Shown here in pieces: positions 1 to 8,455 of a stretch of 64,000 bases of DNA. Source of the stretch: Halofilum ochraceum (GTDB taxonomy: Bacteria; Pseudomonadota; Gammaproteobacteria; XJ16; Halofilaceae); assembly GCF_001614315.2 (NCBI RefSeq), contig NZ_LVEG02000011.1, forward strand, positions 62,001-126,000, given 5' to 3'. Every line of letters starts with the position of its first letter. The stretch's first letter is position 1. A program made the translations under genes and the position numbers. The notes below the pieces were generated by a model, which was not told the origin of the DNA, ran no database searches, and saw only the letters and a list, made by a program, of their open reading frames with translations.

Positions 1-141
1 ACTGGAAGTCCGACCTACACTCGCTTCACGGCTGCGTGCCCTTCGTTTCCGCCCGTTTGCGGACACGGAATCCGATTACTCGCCATTTCCCGCCACTGTC
101 TTCCTTCGCGTACCTTGGCGCCCTTCGCGCCTTGGCGAGAA
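1..141. repeat. Right half of a composite palindromic repeat island (cut by window edge)
   Basis: The first 20 bases are the right arm of the GTCGGACTTCCAGTCCGAC palindrome family that is complete near 4.6 and 8.3 kb. They are followed by similar flanking bases (CTCGCTTCACGGCTGCGTGCC). Positions about 104-141 match the CTTGGCGAGAACC outer arm that closes the islands at 4776 and 29393. The order, palindrome arm then outer arm, is the same as in the right half of the 4.3-4.8 kb island. The left half would lie outside the window. No gene is seen here. Confidence 0.8.
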
Positions 142-225
142 CCCTTATCTGCACGGCGTCACCGATCCGAAGGTCGTTCGGTATTGCGACCGGGCCGCGG
201 ACCAGCGGTCGTGACACATATCCAC

Positions 226-255
226 AAAAAACCCGGCACAAGGCCGGGTTTTTTT
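226..255 (-). terminator. Intrinsic terminator for rpmB-rpmG, probably bidirectional
   Basis: An AACCCGGC/GCCGGGTT stem with a short loop is flanked by an A-run on the left and a T-run on the right. It can therefore act in both directions. On the minus strand it sits 35 bases after the rpmG stop codon. Confidence 0.85.
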
Positions 256-290
256 GATCGCTGTCCGCGCAGGCGGACGGGAGGCGAAGC

Positions 291-446
291 TTACTTGAGC
301 TTCGTCTCCTTGTAGGTAACGTGCTTGCGAACCACCGGGTCGAACTTCTTGATCGACATCTTGTCCGGCATGTTCCGCTTGTTCTTGGTCGTCGTGTAGA
401 AGTGGCCGGTCCCGGCGCTCGACACCAGTTTGATTTTTTCGCGCAT
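291..446 (-). CDS. rpmG: 50S ribosomal protein L33
   Basis: This 51-residue protein starts [19 protein letters not shown] and ends YKETKLK, which matches bacterial L33 over its full length. It is the basic, cysteine-free form, without the zinc-binding CxxC pairs. It follows rpmB by 10 bases on the same strand, the usual rpmB-rpmG operon, and a bidirectional terminator lies just downstream. L33 is a small component of the large ribosomal subunit near the E site. The GGAGG-like ribosome binding site lies just upstream of the ATG. Confidence 0.97.
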   Translation of the reverse strand: MREKIKLVSSAGTGHFYTTTKNKRNMPDKMSIKKFDPVVRKHVTYKETKLK

Positions 447-456
447 GATGGCCTCC

Positions 457-693
457 TCAGACCTTCTCGCCGCGGCTGCGCAGATCGGCCAGAACGGTAT
501 CGATACCCTTCTTGTCGATGATGCGCATGCCCTTCGGGGACAGACGGAGCGTCACGTAACGCTGCTCGCTCTCGACCCAGAAGCGATGCTTGTGCAGGTT
601 CGGCAGGAACCGGCGCTTGGTCTTGATATTCGAATGGGACACATGGTGGCCGGTGATCGGCCGCTTGCCCGTAACCTGACAGACGCGGGACAT
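457..693 (-). CDS. rpmB: 50S ribosomal protein L28
   Basis: This 78-residue protein starts [20 protein letters not shown] and has the L28 signature of a CxxTGK-type N-terminus followed by a basic core ([18 protein letters not shown]). The length is normal for the family. It is the first gene of an rpmB-rpmG pair; a good sigma-70 promoter lies about 40-65 bases upstream. In many gammaproteobacteria radC precedes this pair. Here radC is about 4 kb away on the other strand. Confidence 0.98.
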   Translation of the reverse strand: MSRVCQVTGKRPITGHHVSHSNIKTKRRFLPNLHKHRFWVESEQRYVTLRLSPKGMRIIDKKGIDTVLADLRSRGEKV

Positions 694-731
694 CGGAAAC
701 TCCGTTCGGTCCGTTTGACGCGAAGCCGCGC

Positions 732-760
732 AATATAGCCGATTGGCCGCCCTGCGACAA
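732..760 (-). promoter_or_regulatory. Sigma-70 promoter of rpmB-rpmG
   Basis: On the minus strand TTGTCG (-35, 760-755) is followed after 17 bases by TATATT (-10, 737-732). Both boxes are close to consensus and the spacing is ideal. The -10 box is about 38 bases upstream of the rpmB start codon. Confidence 0.75.
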
Positions 761-917
761 GGGGTAGCGCCATTTCGAATCCGGCTGAATCGGTGGCGGA
801 TGCGCGTTCGAACGGCATTCCGGATCGGCGGCCCGCGGGGTTGCCGGAATCGGCGCCCCAGGCTGGCCTGCAGCCCGTCCGGGGCAGTATAGTTACGCGC
901 GCTGCGAAGGGGGGCAC

Positions 918-1274
918 ATGGGTACGGTATTCCTGCGCGACCTGCGGGTCGAGACCATCATCGGCATATTCGAGTGGGAGCGAACGACCCGCCAGGTCGT
1001 GAACATCGATCTCGAGATGGCCGCCGACATCGCGCGCGCCGCCGCGAGCGATTCGATCGAGGACGCGCTCGACTACAAGAGCATCTCCAAGCGGCTGATC
1101 GACTTCGTCAGTGCGAGTTCCTACCAGCTGGTCGAGACCCTCGCCGAGGAGATCGCGGGCATCGTGCGTGGGGAGTTCGGCGTGTCCTGGGTCAAGGTGA
1201 CCGTCTCCAAACCGGGCGCGATCCGTGGCGCTCGGGATGTCGGCGTCGTCATCGAGCGTGGCGAGCGGGGCTGA
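918..1274 (+). CDS. folB: Dihydroneopterin aldolase
   Basis: This 118-residue protein catalyses the conversion of 7,8-dihydroneopterin to 6-hydroxymethyl-dihydropterin and glycolaldehyde in cytosolic folate synthesis. It has the FolB fold sequence: [18 protein letters not shown] at the N-terminus, [20 protein letters not shown] in the middle (with the LVETLAEEI helix after it), and [18 protein letters not shown] at the C-terminus. The start ATG has a GAAGGGGGG ribosome binding site a few bases upstream. folK follows after 4 bases, so the two consecutive pathway steps are probably translated from one mRNA. A TATAGT -10-like box is at 888-893. Confidence 0.95.
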   Translation: MGTVFLRDLRVETIIGIFEWERTTRQVVNIDLEMAADIARAAASDSIEDALDYKSISKRLIDFVSASSYQLVETLAEEIAGIVRGEFGVSWVKVTVSKPGAIRGARDVGVVIERGERG

Positions 1275-1278
1275 CCTG

Positions 1279-1797
1279 GTGATCGAGCGCGTCTACATCT
1301 CCGTCGGCACCAACGTGGACCGCGAGCGCAATCTGCCCGGTGGCCTGCGCGCCCTGCGCGAACGCTTCGGCCCGCTGGCGGTATCCACGATCTACGAGTG
1401 CCCGGCGGTGGGCTTCGAGGGCGAAGATTTCTACAACTGTGTCGCCGCGTTCGACAGCGATGAACCCGTGCTCGACGTCTACGCGGCGCTGCACGGCATC
1501 GAGGACGCGTTCGGGCGCGATCGCAGCCAGCCGAAATTCTCGCCGCGAACGCTCGATCTCGATCTGCTCCTGTTCGGTTCAAGGATCCTGCGCGAAGGCA
1601 AGCTGGTGCTGCCCCGCCCGGAGATCGACCGCGTCGCGTTTGTCCTCGCCCCGCTGGCGGAACTCGCCGGCGATCTGGAACATCCCGTCCATGGCGACCC
1701 ACTGACGGCCCAATGGGCCCGTTTCGACGGCATCGGTGCCGATGACCTCCAGCCGGTCGCGCCTGACGGCCTGGTGCCGCCCGAGGTGGGCCGGTAG
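1279..1797 (+). CDS. folK: 2-amino-4-hydroxy-6-hydroxymethyldihydropteridine pyrophosphokinase (HPPK)
   Basis: FolK transfers pyrophosphate from ATP to 6-hydroxymethyl-dihydropterin, the step after FolB. The 172-residue protein starts VIERVYISVGTNVDRERN (the SxGxNxxxR signature) from a GTG codon 4 bases after the folB stop. The catalytic core contains FGRDRSQPKFSPRTLDLDLLLFG, in which the RTLDLDLL segment carries the metal-binding aspartates, followed by LPRPEIDRVAFVLAPLAEL. A longer in-frame start exists at 1225 inside folB, but translational coupling and the conserved N-terminus favour 1279. Confidence 0.93.
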   Translation: MIERVYISVGTNVDRERNLPGGLRALRERFGPLAVSTIYECPAVGFEGEDFYNCVAAFDSDEPVLDVYAALHGIEDAFGRDRSQPKFSPRTLDLDLLLFGSRILREGKLVLPRPEIDRVAFVLAPLAELAGDLEHPVHGDPLTAQWARFDGIGADDLQPVAPDGLVPPEVGR

Positions 1798-1812
1798 CGG
1801 CGGCCAGCCCCC

Positions 1813-2280
1813 TCAGAGGATGAGGCGCATCCGATAGCGCTCGATGACGACGCCGTCGCGCTCGACCCGTTCGACACCCGTCGATTCGAATCCACGCGCC
1901 TCGAAAAACGCCCTGGCCGCGCGGCTCGCCTCCGTGTACAGGCAAGTGGTACCGGCGCGCCGCGCACTCGCTTCGAGTTCATCGCAGATCGCGGACGCCC
2001 AGCCGTGCCGGCCGGAATCCGGGTCGGTGTAGAGCATCGCGATCCGGTCCTCGGGGTCCAGCTGACCGAAGGCGACCGGTGTCCGGTCGGCGCGTTCCGC
2101 CACCCGCGTGACGCCGCGGGCGAACCGAGCGCCGAATGCGGTTTCCTCGTCGGCGGCCGTGGCCCACGCGGCAAGGGCCTCGGGCCGGTAGATGCCCGCC
2201 GCCGTCGAGTGGATCGCGGCGCGGAACATCCGCGCGAGTGCCGGTGCGTCAACTGCCCGGTATGCGCGGATCCGGCTCAC
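1813..2280 (-). CDS. GNAT-family N-acetyltransferase
   Basis: A 155-residue cytosolic protein with the GNAT fold. The acetyl-CoA binding region is DPDSGRHGWASAICDELEASAR, a variant of the R/Q-x-x-G-x-G/A loop, followed by LYTEASRAARAFFEARGFES, the typical GNAT motif B. The substrate is unknown. The start is GTG at 2280-2278, which overlaps the TGA stop of the upstream SDR gene (GTGA overlap), so the two are translationally coupled. No specific pathway can be assigned; an activity on a small amine or on a protein N-terminus is equally possible. Confidence 0.85.
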   Translation of the reverse strand: MSRIRAYRAVDAPALARMFRAAIHSTAAGIYRPEALAAWATAADEETAFGARFARGVTRVAERADRTPVAFGQLDPEDRIAMLYTDPDSGRHGWASAICDELEASARRAGTTCLYTEASRAARAFFEARGFESTGVERVERDGVVIERYRMRLIL

Positions 2281-3035
2281 AGGCCGCGGCCGCCATCGAC
2301 CGCGAGGATCTGGCCGGTTACGAAGGGCGCGTCGCCGACGAGGTAACGCAGGGCGGCGGCGATATCATCGGGATCGCCCTGGCGGGCGAGCGGGGTCGCC
2401 GCGAGCACGGCTGCGCGGGTCCCGGGATCGTCGCCCCCGGGGCCTTCCGGCCACAGGATGGACCCCGGCGCGATCGCGTTGACCCGGACCTCGGGGGCAA
2501 GGTCCCGCGCCAGTGTCCGCGTCAGCATGATCAGCCCCGCCTTCGCCGCGCAGTAGACGGGGTGGTCGGCCAGGGGCCGCTGACCATGGATATCGGCCAT
2601 ATTGACGATGCAGCCGCCCGTCTCGCGCAGCGCCGGTGCGGCGGCCTGTGCGACGAAGGTGGGCGCGCGCAGGTTGCTGCCGATCAGATCATCGAACGCG
2701 GCGGCGGTGATCGTGCCCACCGGGGTCGGATAAAAAGTCGAGGCGTTGTTCACGACGATGTCCAGACGCCCATGCGTGGCCCGGGCCGCCTCGACCACCT
2801 GTTCGCAGGCATCGGGATCGAGCAGGTCACCGGTCACCACGGCCGCGGAGCCGGGACGTTCGGCGTCGAGCGCCGCCGCGAGTTCATCGGCCGCCTCGCG
2901 GGACCGGCGGCAGTGGATCACGACGTCGGCGCCGGCCGTATGGAGCGCCCGTACCAGGCGCGCGCCGATGCGGCGCGCGCCGCCCGTGATCAGTGCCGTT
3001 TGGCCCGCGAGCGCGGCCCCGTTATTCTGCGCCAT
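2277..3035 (-). CDS. Pteridine reductase (short-chain dehydrogenase, FolM-like)
   Basis: This 252-residue SDR has a TGGARRIG cofactor loop in place of the usual TGxxxGIG. The arginine pair is typical of NADPH-dependent pteridine reductases (PTR1/FolM). VVNNAS (NNAG-type motif), VYCAAKAGL (YxxxK) and the C-terminal FVTGQILAVDGGRG complete the classic SDR set. It probably reduces dihydrobiopterin or dihydrofolate-type substrates, which fits the neighbouring folB-folK pair. The start at 3035 has a GGAGGAG ribosome binding site; a longer upstream reading frame lacks homology. Its 3' end overlaps the GNAT gene by 4 bases. Confidence 0.88.
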   Translation of the reverse strand: MAQNNGAALAGQTALITGGARRIGARLVRALHTAGADVVIHCRRSREAADELAAALDAERPGSAAVVTGDLLDPDACEQVVEAARATHGRLDIVVNNASTFYPTPVGTITAAAFDDLIGSNLRAPTFVAQAAAPALRETGGCIVNMADIHGQRPLADHPVYCAAKAGLIMLTRTLARDLAPEVRVNAIAPGSILWPEGPGGDDPGTRAAVLAATPLARQGDPDDIAAALRYLVGDAPFVTGQILAVDGGRGL

Positions 3036-3126
3036 CCCGTACTCCTCCGTTCCTGGCTGCCCGCCACATGCCGGTTTCGAGGCACGACCATACTGCCTGC
3101 GGGTACAGTCACACCATGGGAAAACG

Positions 3127-4323
3127 ATGATGTCTTCGCGTGATGCCGACGAAGGGATGCCGACGCCTTCGGCCGCGGCACAGCAACACAGCGCACGCCT
3201 TGCGGAAGTCATCCGCACCGAGATCGAGGGCGCTGGCGGGAACATCCCGTTCCGGCGTTACATGGAACTCGCGCTCTATGCGCCCGGCCTCGGCTACTAC
3301 GCCGCCGCCGGGAGCGATCAGCTGACCGAGGCCGCCGATTTCATCACCGCGCCGACCGTGTCGCCGCTGTTCGCACGTTGCCTGGCGCGCCAATGCGCCG
3401 AAGTCCTCGCGGAGCTCGGCGGCGGCGATGTGTTCGAGCCGGGTGCGGGCAGCGGCGTGCTCGCCGCCGAGATCCTCGCCGAGCTGGACCGCCTCGCGGC
3501 GCTGCCCGGTCGCTACCGGATCCTGGAGCCGAGTCCCGCGCTGCAGCAGGCCCAGTACGAAACGATCCGGCAGCGGGTGCCGGCCCTTACGGACCGCGTC
3601 GAGTGGCTGCAGGCGTGGCCCGAGCCGTTCGAGGGCGTGGTGATCGCCAACGAACTGCTCGATGCGCTGCCGGTCGAGGGCTTCCGGATCGGTGAACGCG
3701 GACCGGAGCAGCGCTGCACGGTCGTGAACGATTCCGGCTTCGCCGACAGCTGGCGTCCCGCACCCGGCGAACTGGCGCAATCGATCGCGCGCGTCGAGGC
3801 CGATCTGGGCCGCCCGTTGCCGCACGGCTATGTCTCCGAGATCCAGACCGCCTATGGCGGCTGGTTCGACGGGCTGGCGGGCAGTGTCCAGCGGGGCGCC
3901 GTACTGCTCGTCGATTACGGCTACGTCCGCAGTGAGTACTATCTGCCCGAACGGCACATGGGCACGCTCGTGTGCACCCGCGCGCATCGGGCGCACGACG
4001 ATCCCTACGACTGGCCCGGGCTCGACGATATCACCGCCTTCGTCGATTTCACGGCCGTGACCGAGGCCGCCACGGCGGCCGGTTTCGAACTGGAGGGATT
4101 CACGCCCCAGGCCCAGTTCCTGTTCGCCACGGGCCTCGAATCCGTCGCCGAAAGCGCGCTCGCGTCCGAAGACGACCGCGAACGCATGCTGGCCTCGCAG
4201 GCCATCAAACGGCTCACCCTGCCCGGCGAGATGGGCGAGAAATTCAACGTCATCGGCTTCTCGAAGGGCCTCGACCACACCCTGACCGGCTTCTCGCAGC
4301 GCGACCTCTCGCGGCGGTTGTGA
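3127..4323 (+). CDS. SAM-dependent methyltransferase, MidA/NDUFAF7 family
   Basis: A 398-residue class I methyltransferase of the MidA (DUF185) family. The N-terminal segment IPFRRYMELALYAPGLGYYA and ITAPTVSPLFARCLA is family-specific. FEPGAGSGVLAAEILAEL is the SAM-binding motif I, and VIANELLDALPVEGF is the post-motif typical of the family. The mitochondrial homologue NDUFAF7 methylates an arginine of a complex I subunit. The bacterial role is not established. The start at tandem ATG codons (3127/3130) is the likeliest; 3157 is an alternative. It is divergent from the pteridine reductase gene, which has the same order in other gammaproteobacteria. Confidence 0.85.
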   Translation: MMSSRDADEGMPTPSAAAQQHSARLAEVIRTEIEGAGGNIPFRRYMELALYAPGLGYYAAAGSDQLTEAADFITAPTVSPLFARCLARQCAEVLAELGGGDVFEPGAGSGVLAAEILAELDRLAALPGRYRILEPSPALQQAQYETIRQRVPALTDRVEWLQAWPEPFEGVVIANELLDALPVEGFRIGERGPEQRCTVVNDSGFADSWRPAPGELAQSIARVEADLGRPLPHGYVSEIQTAYGGWFDGLAGSVQRGAVLLVDYGYVRSEYYLPERHMGTLVCTRAHRAHDDPYDWPGLDDITAFVDFTAVTEAATAAGFELEGFTPQAQFLFATGLESVAESALASEDDRERMLASQAIKRLTLPGEMGEKFNVIGFSKGLDHTLTGFSQRDLSRRL

Positions 4324-4334
4324 AGGTGGGTTGG

Positions 4335-4776
4335 GGTTCTCGCCAGGGCGCGAAGGGCACAAAGGGGCGCGAAGAAAAGGCGAGATCACGCAGAGCCGCG
4401 GAGCGCGCAAAGGGCCAAGGGCCAAGGGCCAAGGGCCAAGGGCCAAGGGCCAAGGGCCAAGGGCCAAGGGCCAAGGGCCAAGGGCCAAGGGCCAAGGGCC
4501 AAGGGCCAAGGGCCAAGGGCCAAGGGCCAAGGGCCAAGGGCCAAGGGCCAAGGAGCAGCTGGTGTAGGTCGGACTTCCAGTCCGACGCGTCGAAGGCTCC
4601 GCCCTGTCGGACTGGAAGTCCGACCCACACCCGCTTGAGGCCGCGTGCCTGCAGAAAACATCCCGCGTTATTCCCTGCCTTTCTCAGCGAACTCCGCGGC
4701 TCTGCGTGATATCGCCTTTGTCGTTTTTTGTCATTCCTTTGCGCTCCTTTGCGTCCTTTGCGCCTTGGCGAGAACC
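4335..4776. repeat. Composite palindromic repeat island with nested layers
   Basis: Outer arms GGTTCTCGCC (4335) and GGCGAGAACC (ending 4776) are inverted, each followed inward by CAAAGG-type words. The next layer is GATCACGCAGAGCCGCGGAG (from about 4384) against its inverted copy at about 4688-4710. Inside these lies a 7-bp tandem array (4412-4551) and a pair of inverted GTCGGACTTCCAGTCCGAC palindromes (4564-4586 and 4606-4630). No coding sequence is supported. The long Pro/Arg/Lys repeat reading frames through the array are artefacts of its 7-bp period. The island separates two same-strand genes, the methyltransferase and radC. Confidence 0.85.
4412..4551 (+). repeat. Perfect 7-bp tandem array, (GGGCCAA) x 20
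   Basis: Twenty uninterrupted copies of GGGCCAA fill exactly 140 bases. The same unit recurs at 25.0-25.4 and 52.1 kb, in both orientations. The perfect copies suggest recent expansion or frequent slippage. Confidence 0.97.
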
Positions 4777-4874
4777 GCTATTGCACGGCATCCAGAAGCG
4801 CCACCAATCACCGTGTGATGCACGGATCCAACCGGCTATACTGCGCCCGGGATCAACAACGACAGGATGTCACC

Positions 4875-5549
4875 ATGGCGATCACGGACTGGCCCGCGGC
4901 CGAGCGTCCGCGGGAGAAAATGCTGGCACGCGGTTCCGCCGCGCTCTCCGATGCCGAACTCCTTGCGATCTTCCTGCGCACCGGCAGAGCCGGGCGCACG
5001 GCGATCGATCTGGCGCGTGAACTGCTGGAGGCCTTCGGCGGTCTGCGACCGCTGCTGGCGGCGGACCGCCTGAGCTTCTGCGAGCGGCCTGGCCTGGGGG
5101 ACGCCAAGTACGCCCAGCTGCAGGCGACGCTCGAGATGGGCCGGCGTCATCTCGACGAGGAGCTGCTGCGCGGCGAGGCGCTCACCTCCACAGCGGCGAC
5201 CCGGCGCTACCTGGCCGCGCGACTGCGTGATCGGCCGTACGAGGTGTTCGCCTGCCTGTTCCTCGACAACCGTCATCGCGTCATCGCCTTCGAGGAACTC
5301 TTCCGCGGCACGATCGATGGCGCGAGCGTCTATCCGCGCGAGGTGGTCAAGGCCGCGCTGGGCCACAACGCCGCGGCCGTGATCCTGACGCACAATCATC
5401 CCTCCGGCGTGGCCGAGCCGAGCGGCGCCGACCGACGCCTTACCGAGCGGCTGCGCGATGCACTTGGCCTCGTGGACATACGGATTCTCGATCACCTGAT
5501 CATCGGTGACGGCGAGCCCGTTTCCTTTGCCGAACGTGGATTGATCTGA
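4875..5549 (+). CDS. radC: RadC/JAB-domain DNA repair family protein
   Basis: A 224-residue RadC with an N-terminal UPF0758 helix-hairpin-helix region ([32 protein letters not shown]) and a C-terminal JAB/MPN metalloprotease-like domain. The metal-binding signature [17 protein letters not shown] (HxHxxG...D) is intact. Despite the name, a role in DNA repair is doubtful; a function linked to recombination or replication forks is suggested for some members, and the activity is not known. The ATG start at 4875 has an AGGAT ribosome binding site, and TATACT at 4837-4842 could be the -10 box. Confidence 0.95.
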   Translation: MAITDWPAAERPREKMLARGSAALSDAELLAIFLRTGRAGRTAIDLARELLEAFGGLRPLLAADRLSFCERPGLGDAKYAQLQATLEMGRRHLDEELLRGEALTSTAATRRYLAARLRDRPYEVFACLFLDNRHRVIAFEELFRGTIDGASVYPREVVKAALGHNAAAVILTHNHPSGVAEPSGADRRLTERLRDALGLVDIRILDHLIIGDGEPVSFAERGLI

Positions 5550-5773
5550 CCGCTGATCCGACCTTGTGTACCGCGTGCCCCGCCTTTAATCGATCTTATC
5601 GATAAGGAAAATTGATCGAAAAAGCAGAAAAACCAATCGATCAATGATTGTGGCCATGTACAGAGTCCGCTAGCCTGGAAATAATGCAAAGCACAACCCG
5701 ATGTGGTCGTCCGTCAACCGCGGTCGTGATTCGCGCGGCCGGTACCGGGGGACTGAAAGCAAGGGAGTGTCGA
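5550..5773 (+). promoter_or_regulatory. AT-rich leader with palindromes upstream of the binding-protein gene
   Basis: This gap is visibly richer in A+T than the rest of the window. It holds the perfect palindrome CTTATCGATAAG (5595-5606) and the inverted pair CAATC...GATTG (about 5634-5650). A weak TTGTGG-17-TAGCCT promoter-like pair is at 5648-5676. The region probably controls the gene at 5774; the regulator cannot be named. Confidence 0.45.
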
Positions 5774-6541
5774 ATGATTTCTGCGAAAAGTGGAACGTCC
5801 GTCTGGACGGCCCTGTTGGTCGCGCTGACTCTGGCCTTTGCGGCTACCGCCGCGGAGGCCCGACGCGTCGTCATGTGCACGGTCCCGTGGGCCCCGTTCT
5901 ACGATCCGGGGCTCGAGGACGACGGGTTCATCAGCGAGATTTCGAGGGCGGCCTTCAGGGCCGCCGGGCATGAGGCGAAACTCGAGTTCATGCCCTGGGC
6001 GCGAGCCATGCTCGAGGTCCGTCAGGGTGACCGGCATGTGCTGATGGGCGCGTATTACACCGACGAGCGCGCCGAAACCTACATTGCCAGTGATCGCATC
6101 TACACGACCAGCGTTGGCCTGGTCGCCCTGAAGGATCTGGACGTCAACTCGTACGGAGAACTGCGGGATCTGTCGGAGTACACCATCGGTTATGGACGAG
6201 GCTGGGCGACCACGGACGAGTTCGATAATGCCGACTACCTCGATAAGGAGGCCGCCGACAACAACGTACTGAACGTCCGCAAGCTGTACGCGGGGCGTAT
6301 CGACATGATCGCGATGAATTTCGACCGCTTCAGTCAGATCGCCGCGGACGAAGGCTTCGATCCGGACCAGGCGGTATTTCTCGATCCACCGCTGCAATCC
6401 AGTGGCCTGTATCTTATGGCCTCGCGCGCGATCGAGAATCCGGAGACCCTGATCGAGGAATTCAACGAAGGCCTTGAAGCCATCCGCGAGAACGGGCGCT
6501 ACGACGAGATTATCGAACGCTTCGGCGTCGAGGGATCCTGA
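5774..6541 (+). CDS. Periplasmic solute-binding protein, family 3 type, without a transporter partner
   Basis: A 255-residue exported protein. The N-terminus has a signal peptide (hydrophobic VWTALLVALTLAFAATAAEA, cleavage likely after AEA). The mature part resembles bacterial extracellular solute-binding proteins of family 3: VVMCTVPWAPFYDPG, GFISEISRAAFRAAGHE, MLEVRQGDRHVLMGAYYTDER, then a YGELRDLSEYTIGYGRGWATT hinge. No permease or ATPase gene is adjacent, so it may serve a distant ABC transporter or act as a sensor partner. The ligand is unknown. The start has an AAGGGAG ribosome binding site. Single-gene unit between radC and ppx. Confidence 0.82.
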   Translation: MISAKSGTSVWTALLVALTLAFAATAAEARRVVMCTVPWAPFYDPGLEDDGFISEISRAAFRAAGHEAKLEFMPWARAMLEVRQGDRHVLMGAYYTDERAETYIASDRIYTTSVGLVALKDLDVNSYGELRDLSEYTIGYGRGWATTDEFDNADYLDKEAADNNVLNVRKLYAGRIDMIAMNFDRFSQIAADEGFDPDQAVFLDPPLQSSGLYLMASRAIENPETLIEEFNEGLEAIRENGRYDEIIERFGVEGS

Positions 6542-6637
6542 CACCTGCCGCCTGACCGACGGCCCATCGCCGGGCTTCCACCGATGGTCGCTCCATAGCG
6601 GTATACTGGCGCAACCGACCCGCCGTCTGGAGGCGCT

Positions 6638-8143
6638 TTGGATTCCGTCGAGCACGCCGATACCTTCGCGGCCCTGGATCTCGGTTCGAACAGTTTCCAT
6701 CTCGTGATCGCGCGGCGGGAATCGAACGGCTCACTCGTCGTGGTCGACCGCCTGCGCGAGATGGTTCGGCTGGCGGCGGGGCTGGACGCGGACAATCACC
6801 TGTCCGCGGATGCGCGCGAACGGGCGCTCGACTGTCTGGCGAAGATCGGCGAGCGCCTGCGCGAGATACCCGCGCGCAACGTGCGGGTGGTAGGAACGAA
6901 TACGCTGCGCAAGGCGCGCGACAGCGGCGATTTCATCCGGGCGGCCGAGGCGGCGCTGAACCATCGCATCGAGATCGTCTCAGGCATGGAAGAGGCGCGC
7001 CTGATCTACCTGGGCGTCTCGCACAGCCTCGCTCAGGATGGCCGGCGTCTGGTGATCGATATCGGCGGCGGTTCCACCGAGTTCATTGTCGGCGAAGGCC
7101 TGGAACCGCTGCACAAAGCCAGTCTGCATATCGGCTGTGTTGGCCACAGCCATGCCTGGTTCGCCGACGGAAAATTGACGCGCAAGGCCTTCGATCGTTC
7201 GGAGATGGCCGCGCGGATCGAGATCGAGCCGATCGAGAGTCGCTTCCGCGACCTCGCCTGGGAGGCGGCACTCGGGGCCTCGGGGACCATCAAGGCGGTC
7301 GCGACGACCCTCAAAGAGTCGGGCTGGACGGATGGCACGATCACCCGTGACGGCCTGGAGGGGTTGCGCAAATCGATGCTCAAGGCCGGCTCGATCGACC
7401 GGCTCGAACTCCCCGGCGTCAAGCCGGAACGTCACCCGGTCTTCCCCGGTGGGGTGGCCATCCTCCGGGCCGCGATGGAGTCACTGGGCATCGAAGAGAT
7501 GCGCGTGGCCGACGGCGCGATGCGTGAAGGCATCCTCGTCGACCTGCCCGGGCGCCTCGACCATGTGGATCCGCGCGCGGCCAGCGTCGAACGCCTGGCC
7601 GCGCGTTTTCATGCCGATCCCGCCCAGGCCGAGCGCGTCCTCGCGGTGGCGGCCGAACTCTTCGATCAGGCCCGCGGCGCGTGGGCGCTCGACGATGAAG
7701 CCGGATGGTTGCTCCAGTGGGCCGCGCGCTTGCACGAGATCGGGCTCGATATCGCGCATTCCTCCTGCCACAAGCATGCCGCCTACATCGCCGCGAACAC
7801 GGATCTCGCCGGTTTTGCACGCGCCGAGCAGCTGCAGCTCGCCACGCTGATTCGTGCGTGGCGGCGCAAGTTTCCCGTCGGCCAGTTCGCCGCCTTCGGC
7901 GAGGAGGACGGCGAGCGTCTGGCGCGCCTGGCGGTCCTGTTGCGCATCGCCGCGGTGCTCCATCGCGGCCGCCGCGCGACACCGCTGCCGCCGATCGGTA
8001 TCGAGGTCGACGGCACGGACGTCCACCTGCGCTTCCCGCCGGGCTGGCTCGCCGAGCATCCACTGACGCGCGCCGATCTCGCTGAAGAGGCCGGACTGCT
8101 GAAGAATGGTGGCTTTACGCTCGATTGGGATAATGGGGATTGA
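6638..8143 (+). CDS. ppx: Exopolyphosphatase, Ppx/GppA family
   Basis: A 501-residue member of the ASKHA superfamily that removes terminal phosphate from polyphosphate (or from pppGpp in GppA). FAALDLGSNSFHLVIARR is phosphate-binding loop 1, VRLAAGLD and VVGTNTLRKARD follow, and VIDIGGGSTEFIVGEG is the second phosphate loop. The C-terminal half (about 310-501) is the HD-like domain found in long Ppx forms (HEIGLDIAHSSCHKHAAYI). The start is TTG at 6638 with a strong GGAGG site 5 bases upstream. A TATACT box is at 6602. It converges on ppk1, the gene for polymer synthesis, so synthesis and breakdown genes sit together. Confidence 0.92.
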   Translation: MDSVEHADTFAALDLGSNSFHLVIARRESNGSLVVVDRLREMVRLAAGLDADNHLSADARERALDCLAKIGERLREIPARNVRVVGTNTLRKARDSGDFIRAAEAALNHRIEIVSGMEEARLIYLGVSHSLAQDGRRLVIDIGGGSTEFIVGEGLEPLHKASLHIGCVGHSHAWFADGKLTRKAFDRSEMAARIEIEPIESRFRDLAWEAALGASGTIKAVATTLKESGWTDGTITRDGLEGLRKSMLKAGSIDRLELPGVKPERHPVFPGGVAILRAAMESLGIEEMRVADGAMREGILVDLPGRLDHVDPRAASVERLAARFHADPAQAERVLAVAAELFDQARGAWALDDEAGWLLQWAARLHEIGLDIAHSSCHKHAAYIAANTDLAGFARAEQLQLATLIRAWRRKFPVGQFAAFGEEDGERLARLAVLLRIAAVLHRGRRATPLPPIGIEVDGTDVHLRFPPGWLAEHPLTRADLAEEAGLLKNGGFTLDWDNGD

Positions 8144-8209
8144 TGCAGACTGATAAGCGGTATCCCGCCGAGATGCCGGGTGGTCAGTGAACATAAAGAA
8201 AATTCGGCC

Positions 8210-8400
8210 TCACGCAGAGCCGCGGAGCGCACAGAGAAAGAAGAAGGAAGAAGCTGCAGGGCGGATTTTCAGGTGTAGGTCGGACTTCCAGTCCGACAGA
8301 ACGGAGGCGTTGACGTGTCGGACTGGAAGTCCGACCTACACTCGCGTAAGGCTTGGTGCTATGCCCTGTCGTTCTCCGCGCGCTCCGCGGCTCTGCGTGA
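8210..8400. repeat. Two-layer palindromic repeat island between convergent ppx and ppk1
   Basis: Outer arms are a perfect 21-bp inverted repeat (8210-8230 and 8380-8400; words CACGCAGAGCCGCGGAG). Inner arms are two inverted copies of the GTCGGACTTCCAGTCCGAC palindrome at 8274-8297 and 8317-8341. No gene is seen in the 312-bp gap. Confidence 0.85.
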
Positions 8401-8455
8401 GACAGACTTTTTCGACGTCGCCCGGCCGCCCGGGACGCGTTCAAATGGAATTCGC

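Noticed and set aside
2746-3126. N-terminal extension of the MidA-type methyltransferase
   Set aside because: It would lie antisense inside the pteridine reductase gene and has no similarity to the family N-terminus.
4412-4551. CRISPR array
   Set aside because: Units are 7 bp and continuous with no spacers; no cas gene is in the window.
4331-4567. Reading frames encoding repeated Gly-Gln-Gly-Pro-Arg-Ala-Lys through the GGGCCAA array
   Set aside because: A 7-bp period gives a 7-residue repeat in all three frames of both strands. There is no ribosome binding site or non-repeat domain, so these are artefacts of the array.
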